A stretch of DNA of 64,000 nucleotides, taken from contig OW386292.2 of NCBI GenBank assembly GCA_936432065.2, positions 124,617,639-124,681,638 on the forward strand. The letters are read 5' to 3'. This document shows, one piece after another, positions 43,291 to 55,090 of this stretch. Each line of letters opens with the position of its first letter. Position 1 is the first letter of the stretch. The notes below the pieces were generated by a model that was given only the letters and a program-made list of their open reading frames with translations, did no database searches and was not told the origin of the DNA. Position numbers and translations under genes: made by a program. This stretch comes from Rutpela maculata (lineage: Eukaryota > Arthropoda > Insecta > Coleoptera > Cerambycidae).

Positions 43291-43735
43291 TTAGTAGGGT
43301 AGTATAGGGAGTTAAGCACCTACACACTCCACACTCCGTGTGGAATATAGCCATCCTCGTCACTCCAAAGTCTCAGATACCCTCGTTCTCTCTCAGACAT
43401 AGGCAGCAGGCTAAATAATTCCCCCCAAGGCGCCCGCCGACAAAGGACAAATGTCAAATGTAAAAAAAGAATCGTCCGGCCATGAGGCCATTTGCAAATT
43501 TACAAATTAGATATGTTATATCAATTAGGAAATACGTGCTCTATGAATATTTAAAATATGAACTATTTAATGGGTCCTATCAAATATGAACTATTTAATG
43601 GGTCCTATCAAATATGAACTATTTAATGGGTTCTATCAAATATGAGATATTTAATATCTCTCATTGAATATGAAATATTTAATGACTTTAGTCTAATGTG
43701 AAATATTTAAATCCCCCATAAATGAGATTTGAGAC
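43291..43735. repeat. Non-coding region with 28-bp tandem repeat
   Basis: 43291-43500 shows no coding signal. At about 43552-43640 a 28-bp unit (AAATATGAACTATTTAATGGGTCCTATC) is repeated three times and then decays toward 43720, directly upstream of the promoter of the next gene. Confidence 0.75.
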
Positions 43736-43770
43736 TATAAATTTTATGTATATACGTAAGCACTTCAGTC
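43736..43770 (+). promoter_or_regulatory. TATA box and arthropod initiator
   Basis: TATAAATT at 43736 and TCAGTC at 43765-43770 (A at 43767), 31 bases apart, the spacing of a TATA/Inr core promoter in arthropods. The ATG at 43793 follows 26 bases later. Confidence 0.65.
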
Positions 43771-43792
43771 CATTATTATCAAGCAAAAATGA

Positions 43793-44118
43793 ATGTTAGC
43801 GAAAGACTTATCGCTTCAAAAGTTTTGGGAAGCCATTACCTCTCATAAAATGTTAAGATCACTATCTAAAATGAGCGTTCAAGATATTAATTATCTTCCG
43901 AAAAATTATATAAAAACAATAAGTGTTTTGATTTGGAAAATAACTGGGACTTATTACCGGAATATATACGAAGCGATTCATATATGGAGAAGTATAAAGC
44001 ATGCAGAAAACATTATTTATCCAACCGTGGCTGTGATTGTATTGATGGCCCTCCAGGAAGAATAATTAGTTGTAAGCGCTGTATTGCAGAGGAGAAAGAG
44101 AATTTGGAAAATGTTTAA
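43793..44118 (+). pseudogene. LPxYIR / CxxC gene (host family 4), one frameshift
   Basis: ATG 43793 gives MLAKDLSLQKFWEAI, then LSKM and YLPKNYIKTISV. A one-base frame change near 43935 leads into DLENNWDLLPEYIRSD, then CRKHYLS-RGCDCIDGPPGRIISCKRC and stops at 44118. The C-terminal CRKH...CDC...CKRC could bind zinc. Its relative on the minus strand at 56.0-56.4 kb shows that the two frames belong together, since both halves match in the same order. Function unknown. An ATG four bases upstream (43789) gives only a short frame. Confidence 0.6.
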
Positions 44119-44488
44119 TAGTACATTATTTCTATTTCAACTACTCACATTACAAGATCAAATCGCCATTCTTCAACCGAATAATGTTACGGAAGCTTTC
44201 ATAATTACGGATTTTAATGCTACTCATCTCACCCCCAAATGGCCAGAAGACTGGAGACGAATGTATCTTTTAAATATTGGTGGCAGCAATATTTTCCTAG
44301 ATGAATCGGACGCATATTTAAAAAATTTTAATAAACCTATTCTTTATTATAAATTACGGCTAATTACTACAAATAGAACTGTGCTTGATTTTGACTGGTA
44401 TCCTATAGTATGGAGCCCAGAGGCGTGTAGAGATAATTATTATTTAAGTTTTTTAGTTATGCTAACAATGTTCTGTACATTATTTTGA
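44111..44488 (+). CDS. Possible secreted or membrane glycoprotein (unrecognised)
   Basis: 125 codons from ATG 44111, overlapping the end of the previous frame by 8 nt. The N-terminus (FNSTLFLFQLLTL) is a weak signal-peptide candidate and the C-terminus (YYLSFLVMLTMFCTLF) is hydrophobic, as in a tail or GPI-type anchor. Sequons NST, NVT, NAT and NRT are present. No family recognised. It could instead be a later exon of the 43.8 kb gene. Confidence 0.45.
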   Translation: MFNSTLFLFQLLTLQDQIAILQPNNVTEAFIITDFNATHLTPKWPEDWRRMYLLNIGGSNIFLDESDAYLKNFNKPILYYKLRLITTNRTVLDFDWYPIVWSPEACRDNYYLSFLVMLTMFCTLF

Positions 44489-44629
44489 GTTTTACTTTAT
44501 ATTAATTTTAAGTACTGTAAATACAATTTAATTAGTATAGGTATTTTTATTGCAAGCCATTGTTTATATTTAAGGAATTTTTAAATAACACAAAAAACAA
44601 TATTTAATTATTTATTTTTTTGTTACATA

Positions 44630-44637
<8 letters not shown>

Positions 44638-44714
<77 letters not shown>
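44638..44714. repeat. (AT)n microsatellite
   Basis: Uninterrupted AT dinucleotides of about 77 bp. 44490-44637 upstream is AT-rich without features. Confidence 0.97.
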
Positions 44715-44717
<3 letters not shown>

Positions 44718-45029
44718 TTTTTTTCTTTCCACATCCGCCCAAGCTTTCACCAATTTCCCATATAACTCATCATCCCAAATTTCTTCCATATCAATGGGAT
44801 GATTGCTAACACTAAATTGAATATGATAGGAAAACTAAAAAAAATTGTTAATACAGGTATATAAATAAAAAAATTACATACAATTTAGGCAGGAAAAAAG
44901 TCTCCTGCCACATCCCAAATAAAATTCGTTATTTGCACCACTTCGGACACTGAAAAATACATATTAATGTTTTATTACATTTATATTTAAACAAGTTACT
45001 TGATACAAATCCTGGTAGGGGCTCAGTTA
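44715..45029 (-). pseudogene. Microexon gene remnant
   Basis: Three exon-like pieces with good splice sites on the minus strand: 45029-45000 (30 nt, TEPLPGFVS), 44949-44882 (SEVVQITNFIWDVAGDFFPA) and from 44834 (FSVSNHPIDMEEIWDDELY, KLVKAWADVERKK). The first two join in phase. The middle exon has TAA at 44885-44887 just before its GTATGT donor, so it is either terminal there or broken. Composition recalls the other microexon genes, but no exon is clearly homologous. Confidence 0.35.
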
Positions 45030-45794
45030 CTGAAAAAAAAAAATTGAAATATTAGTACGAATATTCAAACAAAAAAATATGAATTTGATAAAACCCCTTA
45101 TTGATAACAAAATTATTATTTTGTCTCTATTTACTACTAAAAAATGGTGCTCAGTAATTAAAAAAAAAGTTAGAAGCGCATAACAAATTTTATATTTAAC
45201 TAAAATTATACATTGATAAAAACGAAAAACTAATCTTTAAAAAAAAAAAAGTTAAAAAATTTACAGATAATTAAATTTACGGTAGACATCGTTAATCTAT
45301 AATATTTATACATATAAACTGTCTAAATAGAATCAGCTATTTATATCCTTACAAATTAAGAGCAAAAGTTCATAACTTTTATCGTAAAAATTAATATTCA
45401 TTACTTGAAGGTGGTTAGTTTAATTGCAGATAATTATACGCAAACGAAGTCATCATTAACATAAACTTTAGTGCAAGGCTAATTTGCAAAAACTAAATTA
45501 ATAATTGCAATTATTATTAATGATTTTAACTACATTACCTTTACACTTATTGACTTATTTATAATAACATATTTACTTTGAAATTAATAGTAAATCGTGT
45601 TTTTTTACAACATTTATAGAAATATATAAGGTGAATAATTGATTACACACACTAAATTAGATCTGAATTTTCGCGACGCCGCTTTGACACTCTATGCAAA
45701 AGTGTCTTGAAGGAGATTTGGGCGAGAACTGCCCCGAGATGAGCTTCGAAAACTAGTTTTGTTACCACAAAGCTTGGGTTGTAACTCCAAACAG
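45030..45794. other. AT-rich stretch without recognised genes
   Basis: No supported coding or repeat feature apart from short A/T runs. A GC-richer patch at 45670-45790 adjoins the broken end of E4. Confidence 0.5.
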
Positions 45795-46613
45795 AGCTCT
45801 ATCTATTTTTCCAATGATATAGAATGCCTCTTTTAACTCGCTTTACTTTGTGTAGTTTTCTGGGAATAACTCTATGAATTCATTAGTTACAATTTTTTGT
45901 AATATTTCGGCTTGATTGAGAAGAGCTCAATCAATTTTATTTTTGTTATTTTTAGTATCAATTTCATAACTGTTGTTTAAGTGAAAGATTGTGTTGTAAT
46001 AAGCGTCTACAAGTGGTTTTATGTTTAATTCATGAACAAACATGTGATAATGAAAGACTGCCGGATGTTTAACGGGGTCGAAGGTTATATCTGATTTTAC
46101 TATCAGTAATGATTGGAGTAGGATCATTATGATGAGTGTTTGGGTCATCATTATGTTCCTGTAACAAAGATCCAGAATTAGAAGTAATTCTTCGTTTTTG
46201 AATTTGATTTTTATGTCGTACACCTGAAGTTGTTGCTACTACAATGTGGCAATGTAGTTTTGTATTCTTTATTTAGTGATTTCATTTATTTTTTCTAAAT
46301 TTTTTCTATGATTGTCAATGTAATGGGATATAATTATTTGTGAGGATAAGTCGTACGGGTTTGTTCGCGGTCCATGTACTATTTCAAAAGTAGTCATTTG
46401 TGTTACTGAATGTATTGAGTTGTTATATTGCATAACCGCCAAATTCATTAAATATTTGATTGATTTTTGTTTTGTTCTAAGACAATGAATGGTGTCCGCT
46501 AGGGTTGAGTGGAATCTTTCAACCGGTGAATTGGAATAGGAATGATGTGGTGTTGTAAAATGTAAGGCGGTGTTGTGTAATTGACAAAAATTTGTGGTTA
46601 GTGCCGTTGTCTG
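45795..46613 (-). mobile_element. Errantivirus fragment E4, left part (env start and pol end)
   Basis: Diverged relative of E1/E2. It begins in env near the fusion-peptide region, extends through the env signal peptide (ATG about 46150) and continues into integrase up to the Polinton insertion. The env has lost a segment before HYHMFVHEL and has frame breaks near 45900. The integrase core (SPVERFHSTLAD) is recognisable. The 3' LTR and most of env are missing. Confidence 0.88.
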
Positions 46614-46781
46614 AGTAGTGACTAGAGTCGGTCCTAGCTCCTCCCGCCCTGCCAACTAGGAGCGTATGCAAAAAAGAGAGGTCGCCTCTGATTGGTCGAC
46701 GTGCAAAACCCCCGTAACTTTGGAATGGAACGAGATATTTGAATTTTTGAAAAAGATTTTGGATACGTTTATATCACTCTA
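46614..46781 (+). repeat. Polinton left TIR
   Basis: 168 bp matching the reverse complement of 57249-57421, with a 5-bp length difference (one versus two AGGTC steps) and several substitutions. 46782-47227, between TIR and integrase, shows nothing coding. Confidence 0.92.
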
Positions 46782-47227
46782 TCCACTATGTAAAGGAGAA
46801 TGTTGCTTTTCACTTTTTGCCTTCAATAAATTGTTAGTGTACCTTGAAATTTAGTCTAGTTTTAAATAAAACATGATTAAAATTATGTAATATTTTTATT
46901 AAACATTTTTTGTAATTCTTTATATTTTAATAAAATCAAAGTTAGTAACATATAAATTATCTTTTGAATAGTTTTATTTCATTTTTTATAAATTCTAGTT
47001 GTTCCTAATTTATACATAAATAATATTTTAAAATAACCATTTTGAGAGTAATCTATTCGCTATTGTAGTGGGCGTAGCTATCAATTACGTTTGAAAGATT
47101 TTTCTTTTTTATATAATTCAATATAAGAAGACAAACTTAATTTTTTAGGGTTAAAGCAATTTATTTGTACAAAACGTTGTAAATATTTCTAGTGACGTAT
47201 TTCAGATCTTCCTTAATACGAGGAAAT

Positions 47228-47800
47228 CTAATTATTCTTAGGCATTTTTTCATTCTTTTTCCTTCTAGCATCGATCGGTCGCATTCCAATAGTGCTATGT
47301 ACAGTGTCATTATATTTTTTAGTTGTCTCTTTTAAAATATCAATCCACTTATATTTTCCTCGTACACTGAATTCAGAGTATAATTTACTTTTCAGCGTAC
47401 GAATCACTCGTTCAGCTATCGCAGCTTTTATCGGACTGAAAGTAGAATACATATTCACAGAATTTTTTTCACATAAATCTTGAAACTGCTTATGCCAAAA
47501 TTCTCCTCCATCGTCTACTTGAAGATTTTTCGGTAATTCTTCCTTAAAAATTTTTTTCATAGCTGTAGTAACTTCTTTTCCGGTTTTACTTTTAAGCGGT
47601 TCAGTCCATAGTCATTTACTAAAACAGTCAATCGCCACTAAAATGTATTTATAACCCTTATTTTGTTTAGAGAATTTTTGAAAATCCGCTAAATCGGCCT
47701 GCATTAAATCATGCAGACCTCGAACAATCACCCTTCGTCTAGGAAAATTTTTACGAGCCGGCTTATGCAATTCACGAACAACTTTTTTCCATGTTAACAC
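47228..47800 (-). pseudogene. Polinton integrase, one nonsense codon
   Basis: Retroviral-type integrase of Polintons (the F54H12.3-like group of insect annotations). The N-terminal block ELHKPARKNFPRRRV, first catalytic Asp in DLMQADLADFQ, second in QVDDGGEFW and the Glu in AAIAERVIRTLK are present. A TGA at 47612-47614 splits an otherwise single frame. Family members catalyse TIR-end integration with 6-bp duplications, in agreement with TGTCTG here. Confidence 0.9.
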
Positions 47801-47810
47801 ACTTCTTTAA

Positions 47811-48430
47811 CTAATGATAACCTTTTTCCGATAATTCTTCCAATATACTAGTAATTTGATTGTCCACCGAATTATTACCAGCATTTTTCTCAGCATAGAG
47901 AAGTCTAAGTCGATCAACTAATTCATTTACGGAGTTCCAATAAACGTACTGAGGATTGACGTTTGAAGTGACTCGAAGACCAGTACCTGATACTGAAAAG
48001 AACCTGTCTCTTAATCTAATCTCAACAGGAAAGAGTTTTTTAATCATGTTTCTGTATTTATTCGATTTATTTCCATTTATCTGACCGTCTGGTTTATACC
48101 CTCTTCTATGAGTATTGGTTTGACGTAAAATATCACCATACCTTTGCAAATCTTCCCGAGTATAACCTTCCGGATTTTTCATAAAAAGTAACTGATACAA
48201 TCCGTTCGTACCTTGATTTTCCTATCTTTTACAATTACATCGTTCCCGTTTATTTCAACATTACTATCACCGATCATCCATTCCTGAGTGTCAGGATTAA
48301 AACGTATTCCTAATATATTGTCTGTCACCCCAATCGTATCGCTTACGAGCATTTGTAAATATCTTTTCGGTAGTTGATCGAACTGACATAGGGAAGTATT
48401 TATTTCCTCTCATGATTCGGGGAGATTCTA
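47811..48430 (-). pseudogene. Polinton PY-like protein, frameshifted
   Basis: First part (to about 48205) has INTSLCQFDQLPKRY and the FNPDTQEWMIGD block; the second (48200-47811) has LLFMKNPEGYTREDLQRY and ends with ELVDRLRLLYAEK...SILEELSEKGYH. These blocks are familiar from Polinton-encoded proteins of unknown role in insect genomes; the PY label is from memory. The frame changes at about 48205. Confidence 0.7.
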
Positions 48431-48575
48431 AAGTTGTTGCATAAGCTCAGTAGAGAGGCGAGGTGAGGGCGTTTCAGCTACTGTTTCTGTTTGAAGAAAA
48501 GCAGGACCCGAGCCATCTCGGCCCTGTTGGGGTGTTGACTGTGAACTCTTCCCCCATTTTAAAATTTTAAAATCC

Positions 48576-48872
48576 TTACTTTATTTTAATACCCTGATCT
48601 CTCACTTCCAAATCAAATACATCATCATTTTCCTCCTGTTTTTCTTCCTCTTTCTTAGGTGTTTCGGTTTTTAAAATGGATGGAGGTTCCTTTTTTATAT
48701 TCTCCGCAATTGTTTTGAGGGGATTTATTAAAGGTTTCAAATTTTTTCCTAGAATTTTATTAGCTTCAATTCGAGTCTTTTTAAGTTTCAAAAATTTTTT
48801 CTTTAGAACCTTTTGCGTTTTTATTAGATCTTTCTTCAGATTTTCATCAGAAGCACCATGTATTTTTTTCAC
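48576..48872 (-). CDS. Small lysine-rich coiled-coil protein in Polinton
   Basis: 98 codons, highly charged, with a KKKFLKLKKTR-type coiled coil and an acidic C-terminus (EEEKQEENDDVFDLEV). Placed between PY-like and ATPase genes, it is probably part of a Polinton gene, perhaps a truncated minor structural protein. No family recognised. Confidence 0.4.
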   Translation of the reverse strand: MKKIHGASDENLKKDLIKTQKVLKKKFLKLKKTRIEANKILGKNLKPLINPLKTIAENIKKEPPSILKTETPKKEEEKQEENDDVFDLEVRDQGIKIK

Positions 48873-48929
48873 CTTCCTGTTGAATGTGCACGTGCATTAA
48901 ATATACTATTCATTTTTACTCGTATTATT

Positions 48930-49277
48930 TTATAAGTAGATGAAAGTATCGAGGCCTTTGCGGTATCTCCGCCCTGGTTTGACGTCCGCACATTTATCCA
49001 CGAGTAAAAAATTGAATTTTTCCTTCCAACAAAGCCGACACATTTCTTTAAATTCGTCGATATCGTTGGAAATATGATGATCGTTGAATGCATGTTTTAA
49101 ATTGAGATCATCCTGCTCGAAAAGAATAATTAGGTTACTGTCCCTCATGAGCTGTTTTGACACGCGAGAGTAGGTCTGACATAAATATAACGTATCAATT
49201 AGTTTATGCCGACCCATGCTGAAATATTCTCTTATAGGACGTTGGGGGGTACATTGTACGTCATCGAAAATGACATT
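48930..49277 (-). pseudogene. Polinton packaging ATPase, C-terminal part
   Basis: Starts at NVIFDDVQCTPQ, a Walker B-type block, then REYFSMGRHK, YLCQTYSRV, QLMRDSNLIILFEQDD and CRLCWKEKFNFLLVDK, characteristic of the FtsK/HerA-type ATPase of Polintons and related viruses. The Walker A half is missing because sequence is lost toward the nested GB element. Confidence 0.85.
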
Positions 49278-49702
49278 CTAAGCCTATTTGAACAATAAAA
49301 ATTTTAAAAAAAATTTTTGTTGTTACTATACTTCCACTGGATGTGGAAGTAAATAAACATCCAAAATAGATCATAATATTATTCCTCCCTTAAGAAATTT
49401 GTATATCCTAAGAGGGTTACAAATCAAAAATCATTGCTTGATCGCATTACAATAACAACATTGGAATTTGAGAAATAACATTGATAATCTTGAGAATTCT
49501 TTAGATCCAATGCTCGGTTGTTGTGGTAATCTTCAAGTTGGTTGTCAAGTGGGCCTGGGCCTCCAAAAGGTAGATAACGATGTTGGTAATCCAGATTGGT
49601 AGGTTTGGTTGAGTTGATCCTTTTTTGTTGGTTTCCATTATGTAGAAGTGTTACTCAGCAATAGGTAAAGATAAAAGGGAAAAAGGATGTCGAGGGTAGA
49701 AA

Positions 49703-51331
49703 TTAAAACGGAGAATCAGATTTAACACAATCATTCGTTTGATTTATTTGTGCTTGTTCAGTTTTCTTTGCATATCTGACAGTTAATTGAGTTTTTATTA
49801 TTTTTCGTTTGGTCCAACAGATATAAATGACCAGGATTATTATTACTGCTAGTATTATGAGCCAAAGGTAGTTAAAATGTGAAAAGTCCACATCAAGGTC
49901 TTTTGTTTTAATGTTTTGGAAGTTATTAATCTGGTGTCTAATTTGGTGGAGATCTTTTACTGAAACGTCATCAAGAGTTTTTAAAGCTGAGGGAAGTGTT
50001 CTTAATTCAATTTCGGGGAAAAGAAAGCTAGCTATTGTGATAAATGGTTCTTCATATAGATACGTTCTATTTAGCACAGAAAATTCACAATGTTTAGTTA
50101 ACGTAATCTTTGTTAGATTGGTTATGATTTTATATTGAAATGTCTTGGGATGACAAGTGTATTCGACTGTACATGACTTGAGAGGAATTAATACATATTC
50201 TGTTGGTGATAATTGTTCTACTCGTGGTTTTTGATAGGATAAAAGTGAGGCATTACATACATCTTTTATATTTCTTCTTCGAAATAATGCAACAAAACAC
50301 TCGGGATCATTATGAAGTTTGTCTTCAATGAAAAATGTATCTTCAATCATTAATGGTAGGTTTTTTAGCCATTGATAATTATCGTTTGAATCAATTGCAA
50401 TGAAAGGTTCTTTGGGTAATATAGTTAACCCGGCAATTGGTAAAGGAATAATGTGAAGTAAGGATAATTCAGATTTTTCTTCTAAAATCGGAAATTTAAG
50501 ACTAACATATATTGTATTTGATTCTTGGTGTAGAGTTGGTGTCAGGTACTCATAATATGAATGGGGGTTGAAGGAGTGTGGTAGATTTTGTTTTTTGTAG
50601 AGAAATGATAGATTCATTAGTATGCCTTGTAAATCGGAAATGTTAAGAAGAAAGAAGTTTACCGTTTTTAGTTTTAAGAATGTAAGGGTTTCTCCAATTT
50701 GTTGGAAGTAATAAAGGAAGAGCTCGAATTGATTAATTACTGTTGATTTGTATTAAAGTTTACTTCTAAATATTTAATGTTATCTTGTAATCTCTTGTTG
50801 TTTTCCTTTATTTGAGTCAAGATTTCTGTAGTTTTGTTAGCAAATGTTGAAAATATCGATGTTCGAAGATTTATTTCATTGGCAATATTTTTCTCATTAG
50901 TTATTAAGGTATTAAAATTGTTCTTTAATGTTTCAACGTCTTCTTCTGTTGCTGTACCAAACAAATCTTTATGAATTTTACCTATGAAGTTGAATAAAAT
51001 CCTCTTTTGGTTCTTCCCATTGGTTTTAATTTTTGATATTCCTGTCTTGCTAGTAACCTAATGTTTTGTTCTTGACGTAATAATGATATATATAATTTTT
51101 TGGATCAAGTTTCATGTTTTTGTCAGAGATTATGACTAAGTCAAGATAGGCGGAAAAGATTGTGTCTTAACTCCAATTTGTAAGTGAATGTATGATAATG
51201 ACTGATTTTCTTTACTTTTTTCCTAGGTTAAGAAATACTGTGGGGTGATTGACATTTTCGAATGAGATGTCGGAATATACTAAAATAGATTGCAGAAAAA
51301 GAAGAGCTAAGAATTTGATGAAGTGATGCAT
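49703..51331 (-). pseudogene. env: GB env
   Basis: ATG near 51331 followed by a signal peptide (FIKFLALLFLQSILV). The middle is frameshifted repeatedly (50990-51250). 50964-50737 matches the post-fusion-peptide helical region (FGTATEEDVETL), and 50617-49703 is a long open ectodomain with a transmembrane segment (YLWLIILAVIIILVIYICW) and short tail. Diverged homologue of E2 env. Confidence 0.85.
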
Positions 51332-51359
51332 GATAATCTGTAACAAAAGGATATTTCAG

Positions 51360-53290
51360 TTATGTCTTGATTATCTCGTTATTGGGAATGGTGTGATCGT
51401 AATCGTCACTGGTGGGAATGTTTGAAGTTTTTTGTCTTTTGTTCAGTAATTTTTGTGAGTCGTGATAAAGGTTCATTATCGGAATCTGATAGTAATTCTT
51501 CATTAAGCTCGATTTTCGTATTTCGAATCTGATTTTTAGTGTATTGTCCTTTATTTGTAATGACTGAGGGTCCATTATCTGACAGAACAATAGCAGTGAA
51601 GAATTTAGGTACTGCTTTAGAACGAGTGGATTTTGGGTTTTTAATGTAAATTGTTTCGCCTTTTTTATAAACGCGCGATTGTTTACGTTTCTTGTTAATA
51701 TTGTCTATTAGTCTTTCTTTGTCTAAAACTTGATTTATTCTGATTTGTTCATATAGGTTAGGTCTTTATGTTCTTGTATATATTCACTTGTGATTATTTC
51801 ATCTGATATTTCGAAAGGTGAGGGTTTGTTTAAATGACCAAACGTTATTTCAAAGGACGTGTGTTTTGTCAGTGAATGTACTGATTCATTATAGCCAATA
51901 ATCGCGAGCTTTGCAAGGTATTAGACAGCGTAAGCTATCGATTAAAGAGGAATGAAAGCGTTCCACTGGGCTATTAGATGTATGACCATCGATACTGGTA
52001 AAATGTAACGATATTTTATGGAGTTCACAATAATCTTTTATCATAACGTTGTTAAATTCCGTTCCATGGTCGCAGGTAATTTTATAAGGTTTTCCATAAT
52101 GTTGAATAAAGGTGAGTAATCCTTTCTGAACCTCAATGCCTGTCTTTGCTTTGATGGGATACATTTGTCCAAGTTTTGAGAAGGGATCAAATATTGTGAG
52201 GAAAATGTTATTATGGAAGAAAAATAAGTCATGTCTAGGGGTTTCTGAGGTACAGGTACATGTTGATATTTAATTTTCTGAGGATGCCGATCATATTTAC
52301 ACGTTTTACAAATTTTACAATTTTGTATGTATTCTTCTATTGTTTTTCTAAGATTTGGCCAGTAGTATTTGCGTGTTATTAACTTTTCAATCGTTTTCCA
52401 TCCACGATGAATTGTCTGACCTTCATGCATGTATTTAATAATTTTTTGTTGTTCACTGTCATTATTAATATCTAGTATAGTATTAGAGATTATGCATGAC
52501 AAATGTTTATATGGTCTTAGGTATTTTTGAAAGGTTCTAATAATTTTCCTTTCAATAGTTTCGTCGTGAAATTTAAAACAAAGTTGGAATGCTTTGCCTA
52601 GTACCAGGAATTGTCTTAGGAAGTCGAAGACTTCTTCGTCTGAGCTTCTAGATTTTAATACAATCAGATGTCTGTTATTTTTAAATGCTTTCTCGAGAAT
52701 ATGTGAGTTTACTACGGCTGTATCACTTTCTTTTATTATGTACTGATGTTTATACATATTTAGACAGGATCTCGTGTAAGGCATGGTAAATGTTGGATTA
52801 GAGAGAGAGGTATGGACTGTATTGTTATCATCATTAATTATATTTTCTCCGAATGCATCTTCGTCTATGTTATTTAGTAATTCTCGTGATATATTTGAGT
52901 CTGGTTCTGGTAAGGTGTCTAGGATTGACTGAGGAGTTTGCTAACATAGAATCTGTGTCGTTATCTATGGCATTAAGTTCTTCTATGGGTGGACGTGAAA
53001 GGCAATCTGTATTAACATTGTGTTTTGAATGGTTAGAGAAAGGTTTGTCGTCAGGAAAGTAGAGTATCTTGGGATATTTCTCTAGGTTGCAATGTTTCTG
53101 AAACGAGTGCATTTTTCTTCGAAATTTAAATGATCTGTTCGGATAGTTTTTATTTAGATCAATTTTTTGTTTAGGGTTTTCTAGGGGACGTATGTAAGCG
53201 GTGAAAGTTTCGAAAGCTGGATATGGTGGAATATTGAAAGGCTGGTCGAAGGTGGCTTCTGTAGAGAATTCCTTCATGTTATGAAGTTCT
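51360..53290 (-). pseudogene. pol: GB pol, RNase H end and integrase
   Basis: 53277-52870 ends in HNVNTDCLSRPPIEEL, the tail of RNase H. 52784-52041 has the integrase zinc domain (HRGWKTIEKL...CKICKTC), and 52164-51889 the DDE core (ITCDHGTEFNN, SPVERFHSSL) in another frame. The C-terminus near 51590-51360 is frameshifted. RT motifs are missing between protease and RNase H. Confidence 0.85.
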
Positions 53291-53309
53291 ACTGTAGCTA
53301 AACCATTTT

Positions 53310-53837
53310 TTACAATGGTTGGGGTTTCAGGGATAGTAACTGTGCGCCATTTGAGAATGATGGAACTATAATTTCTTCACTGTAAATATCTACAGGTATT
53401 TGTTTTACTACCACGTCATGTGAATTTAAATCATAGGTGCGTGATGTGTCGTTAGGAGTTCTCAATAACAGGGGTATACAAACATCATGGTTAAAGAGGG
53501 CATGATTCTTGAAATCTAATACAAATTTAAATTTAGATAAGTCTTCAAATCCTATTAGACCGTCGTAAAATTCGTGAAAGTTATATACTAATAAGTCAAG
53601 TGTGTCGTCTGAGTGAAATTCGTCAAAAGTGGGGATTTCAGCATGAAATTGTATGTCTGTCTCTTCGTGACATGTTTTAATTTTTGTAGAGCTACTGTAC
53701 ATACAATTGGGATAGAATTTTTCAATTATGTGGGGTTTAATGATAGTTTTGGAGCAACCTGTATCTATAAGGAGTTTCATTGGGGGATTTTGAATTTGTA
53801 TATATGGTAAGCTACAAGGGGCGAGTACTGAATTCAA
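53310..53837 (-). pseudogene. pol: GB pol, protease
   Basis: Aspartic protease with LLIDTGCSKTIIKP near 53770; open for 175 codons and then degraded before the RT. The residue after DTG is C rather than the S of E1 and E2. Confidence 0.82.
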
Positions 53838-53949
53838 TTCGACGATTGATCGTTCCGAGGCTCGTTGAGAAAATTTACGTCCTCATTGTATTCTCTGTTT
53901 TGATTTTGGAACTCTTCTGGCTTTTCTGGAGTGAGATCGATGTTTTCAG

Positions 53950-55090
53950 AAATATTTAAGTCTGTAAATCGAGGTTCTCAGGAGGTTCTTCTGGATAATA
54001 GTGGTATCCTACTGTTGGTTCAAGTTCAGCTGTGTGAAGTTCTTGGGCTACGAAGTTTTGGGGACTCGATTGTTTGAACCATGGAAATTCGCGTCTTATT
54101 TGACTATTCGATTTAGGTTGAATATTTTGATTACATTTTTGAGGAGAGGCATTCGGCTGTTGATGTCTTGGTTGTATCGATACACCGGACATAGGCGTCT
54201 GCTGTGTATTTTGGAAATAATTTTTGTTTTGGTGAGGTTTAAAAACGTTTTGTTGTTTCCCAAAGACTTGTTGATTAGTAGTTGTGTTGAAATTTGGACG
54301 CGGTTGTATGTTAATTGGTTGCGATGGAAATTGAGTTTTATAAAAATTATTAGAGGGTGTAAATGTTTTTTGTGGTACAGGGTTTCTTAAATGTGAATTG
54401 GAATTTTTAGAAAATTGCTCTTCACGTGACACAAGGGTTATTGCTTGTTCGAGTTCAGTGAAGGTCGATAATCGAATCATAATTTGTAAATTTTGTGGCA
54501 AATTATGTGTATAGGTATCGAGTGCTAATTGTTGATATATCTTTTTGTATGTTCGTTTCTCATGTTCATCGTATTTATCGGATTGACCTAATTTGACTAA
54601 TAACAAACTTTGCAAATTTTGGATTCTTGTACCTAATTCCAATAATGATTCGTTAGGTTTTCTGAAAGTTTGCCTCAAATCATGTTCCAAATTAGTTATC
54701 GATCTTGAGTCTGAAAACTACGCGATCAATAATTTTTTAATGTCAGTCCAAGAATTTAGGTCAAATCGAGAGCCTACAACCATTAAGGCCTTGCCTTGAA
54801 ATTTTGACTTAATGTTATCTAGCAAGAATAAATTTAAAGCTATGTTTTCTTGTGAATCTGCTGGTCTAGCATAGTGCCGTTCCAAATGATCACAGGTTGA
54901 GATAAAATTGTTTAACGCGAAAATATCTCCATCAAATGGTCTGATTGAGTCAGAGATTGTACATACGTAAAAGCTGGTAGTTAATGTTTGGGTGAGCCAT
55001 TATTTGTTGGGTTTGAATTGGTTGAATATCAATTTCTTCGTCGGACGATGTGTCGGGTAAAATGTCGTTACTTAAATCGTAAATTGACAT
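53950..55090 (-). pseudogene. gag: GB gag
   Basis: ATG about 55090; capsid-like helices with breaks near 54715, then open 54690-53956 with a long N/Q/P-rich C-terminal half. No zinc knuckle. Distant homologue of E2 Gag (shared DTYTHNLPQNLQIMIR block). Confidence 0.82.

Noticed and set aside
44604..44789. Frame of alternating IY residues
   Set aside because: Translation of the (AT)n microsatellite; only the part above 44715 may be an exon.
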